Origin: Cristatella mucedo
Taxonomy: Eukaryota > Bryozoa > Phylactolaemata > Cristatellidae
NCBI GenBank assembly: GCA_009760855.2
Contig: WPIO01000023.1
Location: 4,365,501-4,429,500, forward strand
DNA: 64,000 nucleotides
Direction of reading: 5' to 3'
Shown here: positions 53,901-64,000 of the stretch, piece after piece
How positions within the stretch are numbered: position 1 is the stretch's first letter
How the letters are laid out: the number at the start of each line of letters is the position of its first letter
Program-made: the position numbers and the translations under genes
The notes under the pieces: generated by a model
Databases searched by the model: none
What the model saw: only the letters and a program-made list of their open reading frames with translations
What the model was told of the DNA's origin: nothing

Positions 53901-56900
53901 TTTCTGTGCACACAGAAGGTAGAGCCTCAGGTAACAGTAACAACTGAAGAAGGGTTTGACCGGAAGGGCGGTGCTCGTGGAAATGCAACAGCACTCCGGC
54001 AGGTTTATTTATACCCAGAGAGCAAGACACACAGTAAAACCCAGCAGAGATGAAAGGCTAATGCTGATCGCTCAGTAGTCTGCTGAAGTCCAAGAATAAC
54101 AGCTGAGTTTAGGTCAGATTAAGTACAGAAGTCCTCACCTTAGTTGGAGGGGAGAAGTACGACAGTTAATTGAGCCGGAACTCCACATTTACCCAACAGA
54201 AAAAATCATTGCAGTATGGCCACAGCTGCTGTGGCTGCAACTCTGTCCAGGTAATGGGGATTTGTATGACCTTTAAATGGCCAGGTATAGAGGCCATATA
54301 CTTGTGCGTGGTCTCTGCTGTTGTAGCATATTTTACGTAGACTGAATGTTGCTGAAAAGGTTGACTACTGATGGGAGGCCGAACGCCCCACCCCGCCACA
54401 GCCATCTGTTGATATCGTCCCATAAACGTATCACGGGGTTCAGATCAGGTGACTGTGGGCAGCTACATTAGCGCAAAATCGGATTTGCAAAAAAGGCACT
54501 TTACGGCCTAGAAGTGTGCTTAGGGGCATTATCTTGCTATCATACAGTACAACCCCCAAGCAGAGTATTTGAGATCTTAAATCCAACTTGCTTTCGAACA
54601 ACACCTTGCTTCAAGAACTCTTCAGATATAGGGGAGCGATGGCTGATTGCTGCTCGCAACTCAGGAGTTGCTAGAAACCTGGTAACGACATGCCGTTCTA
54701 CCAAGGACATGCTTCACCCATGTAAAAGCTTTTTGTCGGCTGCCGATGAAACGAACAATGGTGCTATGCATGTTAGCGATTCATGCCGCAGCAGAGAGGA
54801 AGGAACGTGGAACACGGGCATACATCGGATGGAAAGCAGCATCAAATGAAAAGCAGCAGCATCGGGTGGAAAGCAGTTGTCTCGAAGCACCAGCTTAGCC
54901 GTTACGCACCGAGTATGGCACTGTTCAAGGCAGCAAAAACAGGCTCTCGTTGTATCGGATCCAGCTGATAGCCAACAGGACTGTCCCAAGGCTTTGCATA
55001 GGCTAACAGGCTAAAAGCATCCTGCAACGACAAGATTCCGATAGCACGATGGGTAATGCTGCTCACAGAACAGCTGACAGACACACTGTAAGACAGGCAC
55101 AGTGCAATTGATCAGCCAATGCAATCCAACCAAGCATGGCAGCTAAGGCACACAGAAAATATATATAAAGTAGACTATTGCTTAAGTGATGTTGCTCAAA
55201 CGCCTGCTCCTTGATCAAAGCTTTTGCCCACGGCCTTGCCAAGGTTAATAGGAATCCTACGGTCGGTCATTTCTGCTCACATTAAGGCCAACTGCTGGAG
55301 TGGCTAGGGAATCGTCCGACATCATAGTACAATTTGCTGATCGTGGCATTGACAAACACACCTGACACTCGTGTGTCCAGAGAAACACAAGCATCATCGA
55401 CGGTCATGCAATGCCGTAAAGCACTGTGCTTAGCATGCAGCAGAATATCCCCGAAGATACCCGATTGGGTTTCTTGGAGCAATATTCTGATATATCAACG
55501 AAGGCAGCATCACGACGATCGTCAAAAATTTGCATGCTGACCCTGTGCATGTCACCCCTAACCATGTTATTCATTTTGTTTGTTTTTCAAGCATGATTTT
55601 ACTTACCATTCAATTGCATTTCCCTTTGCAGCAAATGTAAAGCGCATAGAAAGAGATTAAGTTCTCTGAGGGCGCTTTATCAAGTACATTATTATTTTTA
55701 TTATTATTATTAAGAAACGACCAGTTAATTGAAAGAGATGGTAGGGAACATACGAATTCTCTCCCACAATTACGGGCAATACCAAAACGTCAAGCTATGT
55801 ACATAAAGAGCTCACTGGTTCTTTTGGGGCAAGGCTGCAGAAAACTCTTGCTATTAAGGCAGCCAAAAGAGTGTTATCAAGCCTCCCTAGTAAATCCTCA
55901 ATAATATGTCTTGAAATTCTGCCTGTGCGGGGCATCGGCCGCCAGAAGCCTTAATACAAAAGAAAACAGAACAGCTAATGTATTGATTGACCTGAGAGGA
56001 CCGAGGTCGCTGCTACTGCAGCTTTCTTTTGCTCGAAATTAAATTAAATACTAGCTGATTTAACAGCCTCTTTTATATAGCGACAGAAGAGCCTTTAAGG
56101 CTATCACCGCCGCTTGCAGTGGCGATAAAGGATCGCCCACCGCAGGATTAGAATCCATGACATTAAATTAAATACTAGCTGATTTAACAGCCTCTTTTGT
56201 ATAGCGACAGAAGAGCCTTTAAGGCTATCACCGCCGCTTGCAGTGGCGATAAAGGATCGCCCACCGCAGGATTAGAATCCATGACATCGGGACCGAGGTC
56301 GTGAAAAGCAACGGCCTTACCCAGTGCGCCATCACGGCTCACCCCTCTGCACATCTCATGCTGGTGAAAGTCACTTGTACAACTCTTAGGCAAATGCTAT
56401 ACTTTCTCCCATTACCGATTCCGTCATCTATTTTCCAGCTGCCTTTAGCTACTAATCTCAGCTACATAGTTCCTTGACTGTCGTAATATCACAGTAGACA
56501 CAGCCATACAGGCTGGCAGGGGAGGGGGGAATAACGAACCTATTGAGTTAAAGCAAAAGTACAGGCCGAATTCGACAAGTATCCCTGACGTCCCTGCAAT
56601 ACTGATAGACATATAAGGACAAAAGGGTGAGCCAGCCGGGCTAATGCAACAAACTAATTCTTTAAGCAAATGGTGATTGGTTAAGTCACCCGACTGATGC
56701 TCATTAATGGTGCACACATGCTATGCCAACAGCAAATCAGCGAGTGACGTAATAAACTACTCTAATTGGCTCTTCCTCTCTACCCCCATTGGATCACGAT
56801 GGACAACAACAACAAAGGAAGATGACCTGCAGAGAAACAGAGAAAGATGTACCTGCAACATCCGCGTAGCTGCCTCGCCGCTGGTGCTATTCAGCTGCTT

Positions 56901-59900
56901 CAGCTGGGCACAGTGGGCTTGCAGCTCACGGCCAAACATGAGCATCGCCTCGATGGCTGCCTGGTCACCACCACACAGCTGACGCTTGCAGCTTGCAGCA
57001 GCGGTCGACGACGCGTCTACATCTACAGAAGAATAAGAAGCCCCGATGGATACACGCAGGCGTCCTAGAGAGCGTGACTGCCCAACCCCAAACCCCACCC
57101 AGCAGGAAGCCGACGTCGTGGGATGCTAGCTCGGCAGGCTCTAGGCGATTGGTGCCTGCGACACAGATACAAGGGCACGAGATCGAGGAGCTAACGAACC
57201 CATGTCCTCCAGACCACTGCCGTCGTCGTCGACTGCCGAATTGCCATTGGACCGACTGCCATTCGTGCACTTGGCTGAGCACGGCTCGTCTCGATACGAC
57301 AACACCCCTTGTATGGCATAGGAGGCATCGCCTGCTGCTGCTGTAACAACAGAGCCATTGCAGCTACTGCCACAGCTGGTCAGGTTCCGGTCTGGAGGCT
57401 CGTCCACGTGCATCTCATCCAGATGGTCAGGGTCTTCAGGGCAGGATGCCTCTCGAGTGCCATTGCAGGGCGGTGCTGTGGTTGAGGAGCTGCAGCGCTC
57501 GAATGCAGTGCCCGATGTACCCCGATGATGATGATGATGATGGTGCTGATGCTGTCGATGATGCGCTTCTGATACGCTTCCACTACTCGATTGCAACTGG
57601 TTCGAGCTACTGCACGCTGCCTGTTGTGAAGCTGGTCCCTTCGTGGCGTCCAGGTCGGCACCGTTGGGACTCAAACAGGCCAGCTGTCCGCTAGCAGCAG
57701 TAGTCCCGTTAACCATCTCGATGAACTGTCGGCACTTGAGCATAAATAACAAGTCACAGTTTTTCTCGAGCAGACCAGGATATAACCCATTCGTAACTTC
57801 AATTGCTTTACCTATCTGACCTTCGAGTATCAATTTCTGGATTCCTAAAATGAGGCAACAATGCCACAGCTGTCTGAAATGCAGATGTCATGCAAAACAT
57901 CTGAGAGAGTGGTGGCATGTCTTCCACTCAATGCTCCACAGGCAACAAGTGATGCATACACTCAATGTTTATGCAGATCCACTCTTGCACTGATTACACA
58001 AGAGAAATGGGCAAACTTCCTAGATACACAATGTAAAAGCAGCCAGAGAGTTACTAGCTTGTAAAGTGCAATAGTGGCTCGATAGGATGGCAAGTTGCTG
58101 ATGCACCGAAAACAAAAGGTTTAGCCTTGATACTGTTTACAAATATAAGCCATTTTCGTGAGCTTGCCAACTTACATGCTGCCGAGTGTGGCCAAACCCT
58201 AGACCCCATAAGCAACCCTGGAGAGGCACGTCTTCGATCCAATGCTAAACAAGCCTGCGACAAGCTTGCTAGCCACGCGTGATCTGGTGAATAATTCAAC
58301 AGCACAGAAGCTTGACAGGTAGAAGGCCTATTTTCAGCTGTCTTGAGGCAGCTGACCAGAACAGCTCGCTTGTTTATTCCAATGACTCGAGAGACGAAGC
58401 CAACTAATACCCCTAAACCAGGGTCGCTAGTAAAGAGGAGCCTGACCCTTGCGACTTTCATACATTGCAATAAGAGCACTGAACTGATTGACAGCTTGCC
58501 AGGAAGCCAATGATGATTTTGAGCCATGAGTTTACTGATTCAAACTGTTTCACTAATATTGCTAGTACTGTGAAGTATAGCTGGCCCACTTAAAAGACCA
58601 ATTAAAAGGCTTGAGCAGCGTGCTTCCATTAAAACATTCGAAGCTAAGCTCGAGCATGAGAAAGTCAAAGTTCAGGCCGACTTTGAAATGTCCTGTTACG
58701 GAGTCAGCAATGCAGAATTGGGAGTCCAGGGCTTCGGGTGTCAGGTCAAGTTTCCTAGGGAGAACACATTTTGGTTTTCAAGTTTTAGTATTTTAGGAGA
58801 TTCGATCGCGAGATTCCAGGGAAGAGTCTCTAAAGGAAAGGAATTCAGAAGTTGCATCACTGTTCAAGCATCTCCTGGATCGAATGATCGAGCTGTGAAG
58901 TACTGGCATACATATTATATTAGTGGATGTCGTACGATAGAACGATATTTCCCACAGGTGCAGGGTATACCTCAAAAAGTAGTAGACCAGTCAAGGAGCC
59001 TTAGGAATACAACACCCGGTAAACTGCACACTTTTAAAACAGCCTCATAATGGACTAATTTCCATTCGATTGAAAGATGCTCATTTGTAAGAACCTTTAA
59101 TTTCAGTGTGAATATAAGCCAAAGAAAATCACGTGCAAAGGCAGAGAAATCGTGTGCTTTCAATGTGTGATAATGCTTTCAGCAGCGACTATCAAAGCAA
59201 CGACAACATAGTGCTAGCCATAGGGCTATGTACATGACTAAAGAACCCCTGCTACCTGCTTCTATCGCTAAATAAAGAAAAAGTAAAAAAAATGGAGCTG
59301 ATTTAACAGCCTCATTTGTATATCTTCAGAAGAGACTTAACGGCTATCACCACAGCTTGCAGCTGGCAATAAAGGATCGCCCACTGCAGGATTCGAACCC
59401 AAGACCCCGGTCGTAAAAAGAAAGGGCCTTACCTCCTGGGCTATCACGGCTTACCATAAACCCCAATCCCAGAAGATGGTAAGCTATGATACAATCAGTA
59501 CCACGGTAGAGTAATGGATGCAGGCTGAAACTCCACAGGGGATACCATTTCAGATTAAACTTGATGAGTAGATGTTAATTAAGTTAAGCAAGTGTTGCTA
59601 ACATGCTTAGCAGCCACGAAGCATAAACTCGATAAAACAGAGGCTAGGTTTGAAAAACTGAAGAGTACATGACACACAGCTGGCCAAGTCATTTAACGCT
59701 AGCAACAGGTACAAAACAAGGAGCTGTGTCTGAAGCTGCTGCCAACAATGAGGCAGAACGTATCACAAGCTGAGTCTGGCAGATGCCAAAAAATGTGCAC
59801 ACTTGTACCTCATGCTAACTGCAGTGTACTACAACAGCAAAGCTAAAAGAATTGGTTTTGATTTTCACGAAGCCTGCACGATTGGAAGACCAGGGCTGAC

Positions 59901-60013
59901 CTTGACGATTTCTGATTGATGATACTGGTTCTTCTAGTGGCAGGCCGGTACTCCGTGAGAATGCCTCAGCTGTGGCATAATGTCCATAATGAACAAGGTA
60001 GGACGAAACGATC
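50839..60013 (-). CDS. RANBP9: RanBP9/RanBP10 (3' part: LisH, CTLH, CRA)
   Basis: RanBP9 and RanBP10 are scaffold subunits of the CTLH/GID ubiquitin ligase, with order SPRY-LisH-CTLH-CRA. Five exons on the minus strand give the LisH-to-C-terminus part: 59901-60013, 57200-57844, 56853-57022, 54910-55021, 50839-50975, all GT-AG with consistent phases. Lis[44 protein letters not shown] then [76 protein letters not shown], and a last exon with [13 protein letters not shown] low-complexity insert of about 160 residues with a His run separates CTLH and CRA, as in vertebrates. The C-terminal residues CIKIT replace VEDYLH. The SPRY exons were not found up to 64000. RANBP9 and RANBP10 are vertebrate paralogues, so the symbol is approximate. 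Confidence 0.95.
51065..51300 (-). mobile_element. LINE-A tail, followed by a SINE-A end fragment
   Basis: AATAATAATAATAGTAATAA and the reverse-complement hairpin (TAACATCCTAAGAGAACTAA) mark a LINE-A end on the minus strand. From 51230 a plus-strand piece with GCAAAGGCTCTTGTGCCACT matches the 3' body of SINE-A. Confidence 0.65.
52190..52440 (+). mobile_element. Degenerate LINE-B fragment
   Basis: Aligns by eye to the 17930-18050 part of the long LINE-B copy (TTTAAAAGCTTATTCTGAAG, then TCATCATGTTCCACCCAGTG). Confidence 0.6.
52540..53430 (-). mobile_element. LINE-A copy split by a MITE
   Basis: The minus-strand LINE-A 3' part is colinear across 52540-52826 and 53207-53430 once the MITE is removed: the [19 protein letters not shown] block sits on the left and the [20 protein letters not shown] block on the right. 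Confidence 0.8.
52827..53206. mobile_element. PIF/Harbinger-like MITE nested in LINE-A
   Basis: A 380-bp element with terminal inverted repeats of about 50 bp beginning AGCCTGGTTTAGACGG on the left and ending CCATCTAAACCAGGCT on the right; I count about six mismatches over 50. It is flanked by TTA on both sides (52824-52826, 53207-53209), the 3-bp TWA duplication typical of PIF/Harbinger. No coding capacity. Internal subrepeats (CATCTAAACCTCATA twice near 53095-53130, AAGACTCAAGT twice) lie near the right end. Confidence 0.85.
53430..53650 (+). mobile_element. LINE-B 3' fragment
   Basis: It has GAGATGAAGTCCGCTGGC, then GAAACGAAAGCCGGTCGGG and GAAAACCCTCGGGCGTAACA, the LINE-B end blocks, but no pentamer tail. 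Confidence 0.65.
54910..55021 (-). CDS. RANBP9: RanBP9 exon, CRA middle
   Basis: The exon has 37 codons plus 1 nt, reading [20 protein letters not shown] then [17 protein letters not shown], nearly identical to vertebrate [37 protein letters not shown]. The acceptor is CGTTGCAG| and the donor is CTCG|GTGCGT. Confidence 0.97.
55525..55712 (+). mobile_element. LINE-A 3' tail with (ATT)n
   Basis: Nearly identical by eye to the 14945-15136 tail: GCATGCTGACCCTGTGCATG, hairpin at 55642-55674 and TATCAAGTACATTATT. It starts immediately at the conserved TTTGCATGCTGACC point, like the other short tails. Confidence 0.9.
56038..56340 (-). mobile_element. SINE-A with a 124-bp tandem duplication
   Basis: The SINE body and B box are present twice: 56038-56161 and 56162-56285, which differ at one position (TATATAG versus TGTATAG). 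The tRNA head occurs once at the right (to 56340), so only the outer copy has an A box. The B box reads GGATTCTAATCC, one change from consensus. Confidence 0.92.
56853..57022 (-). CDS. RANBP9: RanBP9 exon, CRA start
   Basis: Two nt plus 56 codons, with [24 protein letters not shown] and [14 protein letters not shown]. It matches [30 protein letters not shown]. The acceptor is TTCTGTAG| and the donor is CAG|GTACAT. Confidence 0.95.
57200..57844 (-). CDS. RANBP9: RanBP9 exon, CTLH plus low-complexity insert
   Basis: The exon has 645 nt. After [16 protein letters not shown] and [10 protein letters not shown] it runs into a Ser/Gln/Asn/Cys-rich insert with [13 protein letters not shown] (GAT/ATG repeats on the plus strand at 57518-57565) and an acidic end ([10 protein letters not shown]). 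The acceptor is CTCATTTTAG|. The donor is ATGG|GTTCGT, chosen because it joins in phase to give LEDMDVDASS, like EMEVDSS in vertebrates. Confidence 0.9.
57845..59900 (-). other. RanBP9 intron, 2.1 kb
   Basis: It contains SINE-A at 59296 and possibly a very decayed LINE near 58430-58540 (NHHWLPGKL). I see no exon. Confidence 0.65.
59296..59453 (-). mobile_element. SINE-A
   Basis: The minus strand has A box TAGCCCAGGAGG, a near-perfect B box GGGTTCGAATCC and the shared body. The best-preserved pol III promoter of the SINE-A copies. Confidence 0.9.
59901..60013 (-). CDS. RANBP9: RanBP9 exon, LisH motif
   Basis: One nt, 37 codons and 1 nt, reading [20 protein letters not shown] then [17 protein letters not shown]. 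It matches MVSSYLVHHGYCATAEAFARST..IKNRQ. The acceptor is ATTTTCCAG| and the donor is CAAG|GTCAGC. The upstream exon must end in phase 2; it was not found. Confidence 0.95.
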
Positions 60014-60499
60014 CTGGAAAATACAGAAGCATCTATTCGTTATATCAAGCAACCACGATCCAGCAAAGGAAATGGGGCTAACGAACGAAAGCCGACTGAC
60101 GGGTGAATACACTGGGACGAGCTAGACGGTAGGAGGTGCCACGTCCAAATCTACGAGGAAGATGCCAACCTGCAAAGTATCTTGCAATGGAAAGGACGCC
60201 CTAACCTCAGAAATCCAGACACAATGACTGCAGCCAGGCACTTATCTGCCCAAAGTTTAGCTGTGCGCGCGCACGCACACACACACACAATTTTTAAATG
60301 ATGCAGATTCGTTGCATTACTATGTGCCTGTTAAGCTGCTAGAGACAGACCAGAGCAGCAGCTGAGTTTTTCAGCAGTTGCAACAGATTAAAGTCACAGG
60401 TCAGTAGTCCTGAATAATGAGAGGGTTAAGCTAGAAGAGAGCCCATTCATTGATCAGCCACTCATCGTCACCTTCAATGTCACTAGCTTCAATGCGAAA

Positions 60500-61710
60500 C
60501 AAAAATGCCTCATACTGACTATGCATCAGTTTGCACCACTAGGCTGTGGCCATTGTATGAAAGGTACCAGCTTTATGCTGATGTCCGTGATATTTCATTA
60601 ATCTACCTTCATACTAGTGATAGATGGATTAAAATACCTGGCCGTAACGCATTATGCATTATCAGCTGTACCTCTGCTTTGATCCCTCCCAGCCCTCCAG
60701 CACGTCAGATTCTCTCAACTCCCTTGCTGCATGTATTGATGACATCCGTACGTGGATGGTAGTCAACTTTCTTAAAGTGAATGATGATAAAACCAACTTA
60801 CTACTTATGGGCAAACCAAGTGTGATTAAGAAATTGGAAAGATTAACGCTCACAATCGGCTCTGCTAGCATATCTCCTGTTGAATCTGCACGAAATCTAG
60901 ATGTCGTGTTCCAAAGTAACTTTTCATTAGACGACCATCATCTCCACAGTCAAATCTGCCTACTTTCAGCTACAAAACATTGCTAAAATTCGGGCTTGTT
61001 TAGACAGGCATTTGTATCCCGTCTTATTTTCTTCACTGCTTGCTGGTCCACCGGCCTGTGCAATCAGGTGCTTACAGCTGGCGCAAAACTCTGCAGCTAG
61101 GCTTGTCTGTGGTGGTGGTGCAGTTGCAACATCACACCACTTCTCGCCGCTCTGCACTCTCTCCCAGTCAAGCAATGCATCGACTTAAAGGTTTTGTCAC
61201 TCTTAGGTCCTTTCATTCTTTGGCTCCAGCATACCTATCAGATCTACTCCCCCACCACGCTAAGCATTGTGCAACCTGCTTTTCAAAATCTAATTGTTTA
61301 CCTATACCTCGTACAAACCTCAAATTCTTTGGAGACCGTGCCTTTAGTTCGTATGGTCCCAAAGCCTGGAACTCACTCCCGACTCGCATCACGACATCTC
61401 CTGACTTGTCCACATTTAAAAAAAAACTAAAAATGCATCTATTTCTCACGGCATTTTGTGGGTCCCTGTGATTCCTCATTTATGTGCTTATGTATGCTAA
61501 CACTGTGCGTGCTGCCATTAACCATTTTAGGATGCTGACACTGTGCATGTCATGCCTAACCATGTTATTCTTGTTATTTATTGAGCATGCTATCACTAAC
61601 CGTTCGAGTACTCTTCCTTTACAGCAAATATAAAGTGCCTAGTAAGAGATTTGAGTTCTCTGAGTGCGCTACATCAAATGTATTATTATTCTTATTATTG
61701 TTATTTTTAT
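60500..61710 (+). mobile_element. LINE-A copy, RT C-terminal half to tail
   Basis: It encodes LYLCFDPSQPSSTSDSLNSL, FLKVNDDKTNLLLMG and SARNLDVVFQSNFSLDD, then, frameshifted, [19 protein letters not shown] and KAWNSLPTRI, then a hairpin and (ATT)n tail. It begins just before the FYADD position, which is disrupted. Confidence 0.9.
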
Positions 61711-61759
61711 TATAATTATTTTTTGGCGATGTTTCTCAGCTGAAAGAAGTCCAACTTTA

Positions 61760-62160
61760 CAGTGAAGGCAGTGCATTCATCCAATCACAAGTCGTTTTCG
61801 AATCGTATGCCCAGCTTATGGGCAGACGTCACTGGAGTGATGCCAGACGAACCAATCTTGGGATGAGGTCTTCCAGCTTTAGGGTGACACTAGGCTTGCT
61901 GATTACAATTAGGTCAGTCGTATTATCGCCGAGCTTCAGGCAGTAATTAGCCACCTAGAGGCGAATGTCGACGATGCAGGCTGCAAGGGAATCAAGTGAA
62001 CTAGATGCAGAGCAAGGCTGGAAAGGGTAGATCGATATATAGGGCTGAGGGTCAACGGCACAGGAATAAAAGCCCCAAGACTGTGTTTAGTGATAACATC
62101 AGCTTGGGGGAGAGTATATGTGGTGAAATGATTGGGGGCCAAAGACAGAACCATATAGGA
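61760..62160 (-). mobile_element. LINE-A-type RT fragment, inverted
   Basis: The minus strand retains TYTLPQADVITKHSLG and the region after the active site, more diverged than its neighbours, with the YADD motif lost. Confidence 0.65.
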
Positions 62161-62199
62161 ACCTTTTAGGTATCATATACTTTAAGGGCTTTCCACATG

Positions 62200-63025
62200 A
62201 ACGACATTTACATCTACATTCAGATAAAGATACCACGTCTAAGTTGATCCATGCATTTGTGACATCCCGACTTGAGTTCTGTAACTAACTGCTTGCTGGC
62301 CTACCGGCAAGTGCAATCAGGCGATTACAGCTGGTGCAAACCTCTGCTGCTAGGCTTGTCTGTCGTGAGCGTCGCAGTTGCCACATCACACCACTTCTCG
62401 CCGACCGGCACTGGCTACCAGTCAAGCAGCGGATCGAATTCAAGGTTTTGTCGCTCACTTTTAGGTTCCTTCATTCTTTGGCTCCAGCCTATCTCTCAGA
62501 TCTACTCCCCCACCAGGCCAAGCATCGTACCACCTGCTTTTCGGAATCTAACAGTCTAGAAATACCGCGTACAAACCTTAAATCCTTTGGAGACCGTGCA
62601 TTTAGTTCGTATGCTCCCAAAGCCTGGAACTCCCTCCCGACCTGGGTCAGAACATCCCCTGACCTGACCACATTTAAAAAGAACATAAAAACACCTATTT
62701 AGGACAGCATTTAGTGGGTCCCTGTGATTCGTCCTTCACGTGCTTATGCGTGCTGGCACTGTGCATGCTGCCACTAACCACATTTGCATGCTGACCCTGT
62801 GCATGTTACCCCTAACCATGTTATTCATTTTGTTTGTTTATCAAGCATGATTTTATTCACCGTTCAATTGCATTTCCCTTTGCAGCAAATGTAAAGCGCC
62901 TAGAGAGAGATTAAGTTCTCTGAGGGCGCTTTATCAAGTGCAATATTATTACTATTATTATTGAAGTGCCTAGAAAGAGATTTGAGTTCTCTAAGGGTGC
63001 TTTATCGAGGGTACTATTATTATTA
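62200..63025 (+). mobile_element. LINE-A copy, 3' third, with two hairpin tails
   Basis: It encodes [40 protein letters not shown] and [19 protein letters not shown]. The hairpin at 62896-62929 is followed by ATT units, then a second partial hairpin (GTGCCTAGAAAGAGATTTGA) and a second (ATT)n at 63013-63035, suggesting a tail repeat or nested insertion. Confidence 0.9.
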
Positions 63026-63494
63026 TTATTACAATTACCTTCTAATGCAAGGCGGTAGAGAGTGAGTCCTAACTTTTTGGTGGCCTTTGTGAGCCTGTGT
63101 TTAGTGTTCCTAGCTTTCTTTTAAGTCATCCGTGAACGGGCGTCTGGGCGCTGAGGTGCAAACTCATCGACGACTAGCATCGTGATGATGTAGCATTTCA
63201 TCCAGGAGGGAAGGTCTGAAGGAGGGTCACGCAGACTGGCAGAGGATGCGAGTCTGCTGCTGAGAGCAAAAATGTCAAAATACTTAAGGTTTCTTGACTC
63301 ACGTGTAATTCTGGAGGCCAAAACAAAAACGCATCGTAACTGAAATCCACATTTAATCATACGTTCAGAAAGGGGTGACAACAGGAGTCGATAGGTACAA
63401 TTGCAAGAGGAAATCTGGTCAAGGTTGTGGCCTTTTATCTGTGTAGGGTCTTGAACGTGAGCAATGAGGCAGAAATAATAATAACAACAAAATA

Positions 63495-63640
63495 ATATAT
63501 ATATATAATTCATTTGTATTGCATCCTAAGAGAACTTATTCTCTATTCAGGCGCTCCACATAGGCCATGGGGCTCGATCCCACGACCTCGGCCAGACCTT
63601 GGTCAGGGCGAGCACCTGAATCACAGGGCCAAACCAGCGT
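63495..63640 (-). mobile_element. SINE-B
   Basis: The minus strand has TTTGGCCCTGTGATTCAGGT, a GTGGGATCGAGCCCC B-box region, and the hairpin-tail remnant ending AATGAATTATATATATA. Confidence 0.8.
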
Positions 63641-63654
63641 AGCAAATACACTTG

Positions 63655-63890
63655 TATAGGCCCCTAAGAGAACTTACTCTCTTTCTGGGCACATAAGCGA
63701 TGCTGCAAAGGAAGCGTGATCAAATGTCTCGAGTGCATGCACATTGTCAACGTGTAAATATGGTTGGTGGTAACATACACAGTGCAAGCATGCAGGAGCA
63801 TACAAAGGGCCAATCACAAGGACCCACCAATTGCTTTGAGAAACAGGGTGCATGTTAAGCTTCTTATATGTCAAGTCAGGGGATGTCGTG
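63655..63890 (-). mobile_element. LINE-A 3' end
   Basis: Reverse-complement hairpin arms (TAGGCCCCTAAGAGAACTTA) and the 3' UTR blocks. Directly adjacent to SINE-B in the same orientation. Confidence 0.8.
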
Positions 63891-63895
63891 ATACC

Positions 63896-64000
63896 AAACT
63901 CGTATATCGAAACCTCACACCTTGCTAGTAAGTTCCAGTCTGGCTTTAGAGCTAATCACTCCACAGAGTCAGCATTGCTTCGGGTATACAACGACCTACT
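63896..64000 (+). mobile_element. LINE reverse transcriptase fragment running off the window
   Basis: Plus-strand translation gives SKFQSGFRANHSTESALLRV then YNDL, the conserved RT block 2a (QxGFRxxHST) of CR1/L2-type LINEs. This part of RT is absent from all other copies in the window, so a longer element continues to the right. Confidence 0.85.

Larger units (their letters stand above)
50976..54909 (-). other. RanBP9 intron, 3.9 kb
   Basis: It carries LINE-A and LINE-B fragments, with a MITE nested in one LINE-A copy. 51300-51850 and 53660-54900 show nothing I can identify. Confidence 0.75.
55022..56852 (-). other. RanBP9 intron, 1.8 kb
   Basis: It contains a LINE-A tail at 55525 and the duplicated SINE-A at 56038. 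The rest is unrecognised. Confidence 0.75.
60014..64000. other. RanBP9 upstream intron(s), dense LINE cluster
   Basis: Nearly all of 60500-64000 is LINE/SINE sequence. The SPRY-domain exons expected upstream of 60013 were not recognised and probably lie beyond the right edge. Confidence 0.65.

Noticed and set aside
58054-58527. 157-codon minus-strand ORF
   Set aside because: It contains a faint [13 protein letters not shown]-like motif but otherwise no domain. Probably a decayed repeat in a RanBP9 intron.
63121-63513. 130-codon minus-strand ORF (LRDPPSDLPSWMKCYIITML)
   Set aside because: Not recognised, lies among LINE/SINE pieces, and begins in AT-rich SINE tail sequence. It might be a retroelement remnant, but there is not enough to call.

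Overview
This is a window of animal nuclear DNA. It carries short exons separated by introns with canonical splice sites, dense microsatellites, and many decayed retrotransposon fragments with tRNA-derived SINEs. I recognise three protein-coding genes by reading spliced exons on both strands. All three belong to families conserved in animals. The CTTNBP2/CTTNBP2NL family is, to my knowledge, animal-specific, and the retroelement mix (L2/CR1-like LINEs with (ATT)n tails, tRNA-SINEs, a SPIN-like hAT MITE) suggests an invertebrate. I cannot name the species.

Layout. (1) About 119-23155, minus strand: the 5' half of VPS8, a CORVET subunit. Seventeen coding exons are mapped, from an acidic N-terminal segment through the WD40 region into the helical region. 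The gene runs off the left edge, its start-codon exon was not found, and one short internal exon (about 16 residues) between 10928 and 15507 was not located. (2) About 23.2-30.5 kb: intergenic or upstream DNA with a SPIN-like hAT MITE, microsatellites and LINE pieces. (3) 30564-30701, plus strand: a candidate first coding exon with a strong Kozak context and a YY1-like motif over the ATG. It is phase-compatible with the next gene, but the link is unproven. (4) 38877-47847, plus strand: a CTTNBP2NL-like gene (cortactin-binding/STRIPAK coiled-coil family) with five exons and a large last exon, followed by a 3' UTR with AATAAA at 48675. (5) 50839-60013, minus strand: the 3' part of a RanBP9/RanBP10 gene (LisH, CTLH and CRA parts of the CTLH/GID E3 ligase scaffold). 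Its SPRY-encoding 5' exons are not in the window, or I could not find them.

The three genes have no obvious common pathway: VPS8 acts in endosomal tethering, CTTNBP2NL at actin/STRIPAK, and RanBP9 in a ubiquitin ligase. The window looks like an ordinary gene neighbourhood whose introns and intergenic gaps are filled with repeats.

Repeats. I name three LINE groups for this report. LINE-A (L2/CR1-like, 3' hairpin plus (ATT)n) has many copies; the best, at 7255-8488, still reads through the FYADD reverse-transcriptase motif. LINE-B ends in a pentamer (TACAT)n tail. LINE-D is more degenerate. There are two tRNA-headed SINE groups. SINE-B ends in the same hairpin tail as LINE-A, the pattern of a SINE mobilised by a partner LINE. 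A 380-bp MITE with about 50-bp inverted repeats and a TTA duplication is nested inside one LINE-A copy. I saw no CRISPR array, rRNA gene or convincing free-standing tRNA gene. The most notable points are the SPIN-like element, the nested Harbinger-like MITE, two GC-AG introns in VPS8, and a LINE tail lying 7 bp from a VPS8 splice donor.
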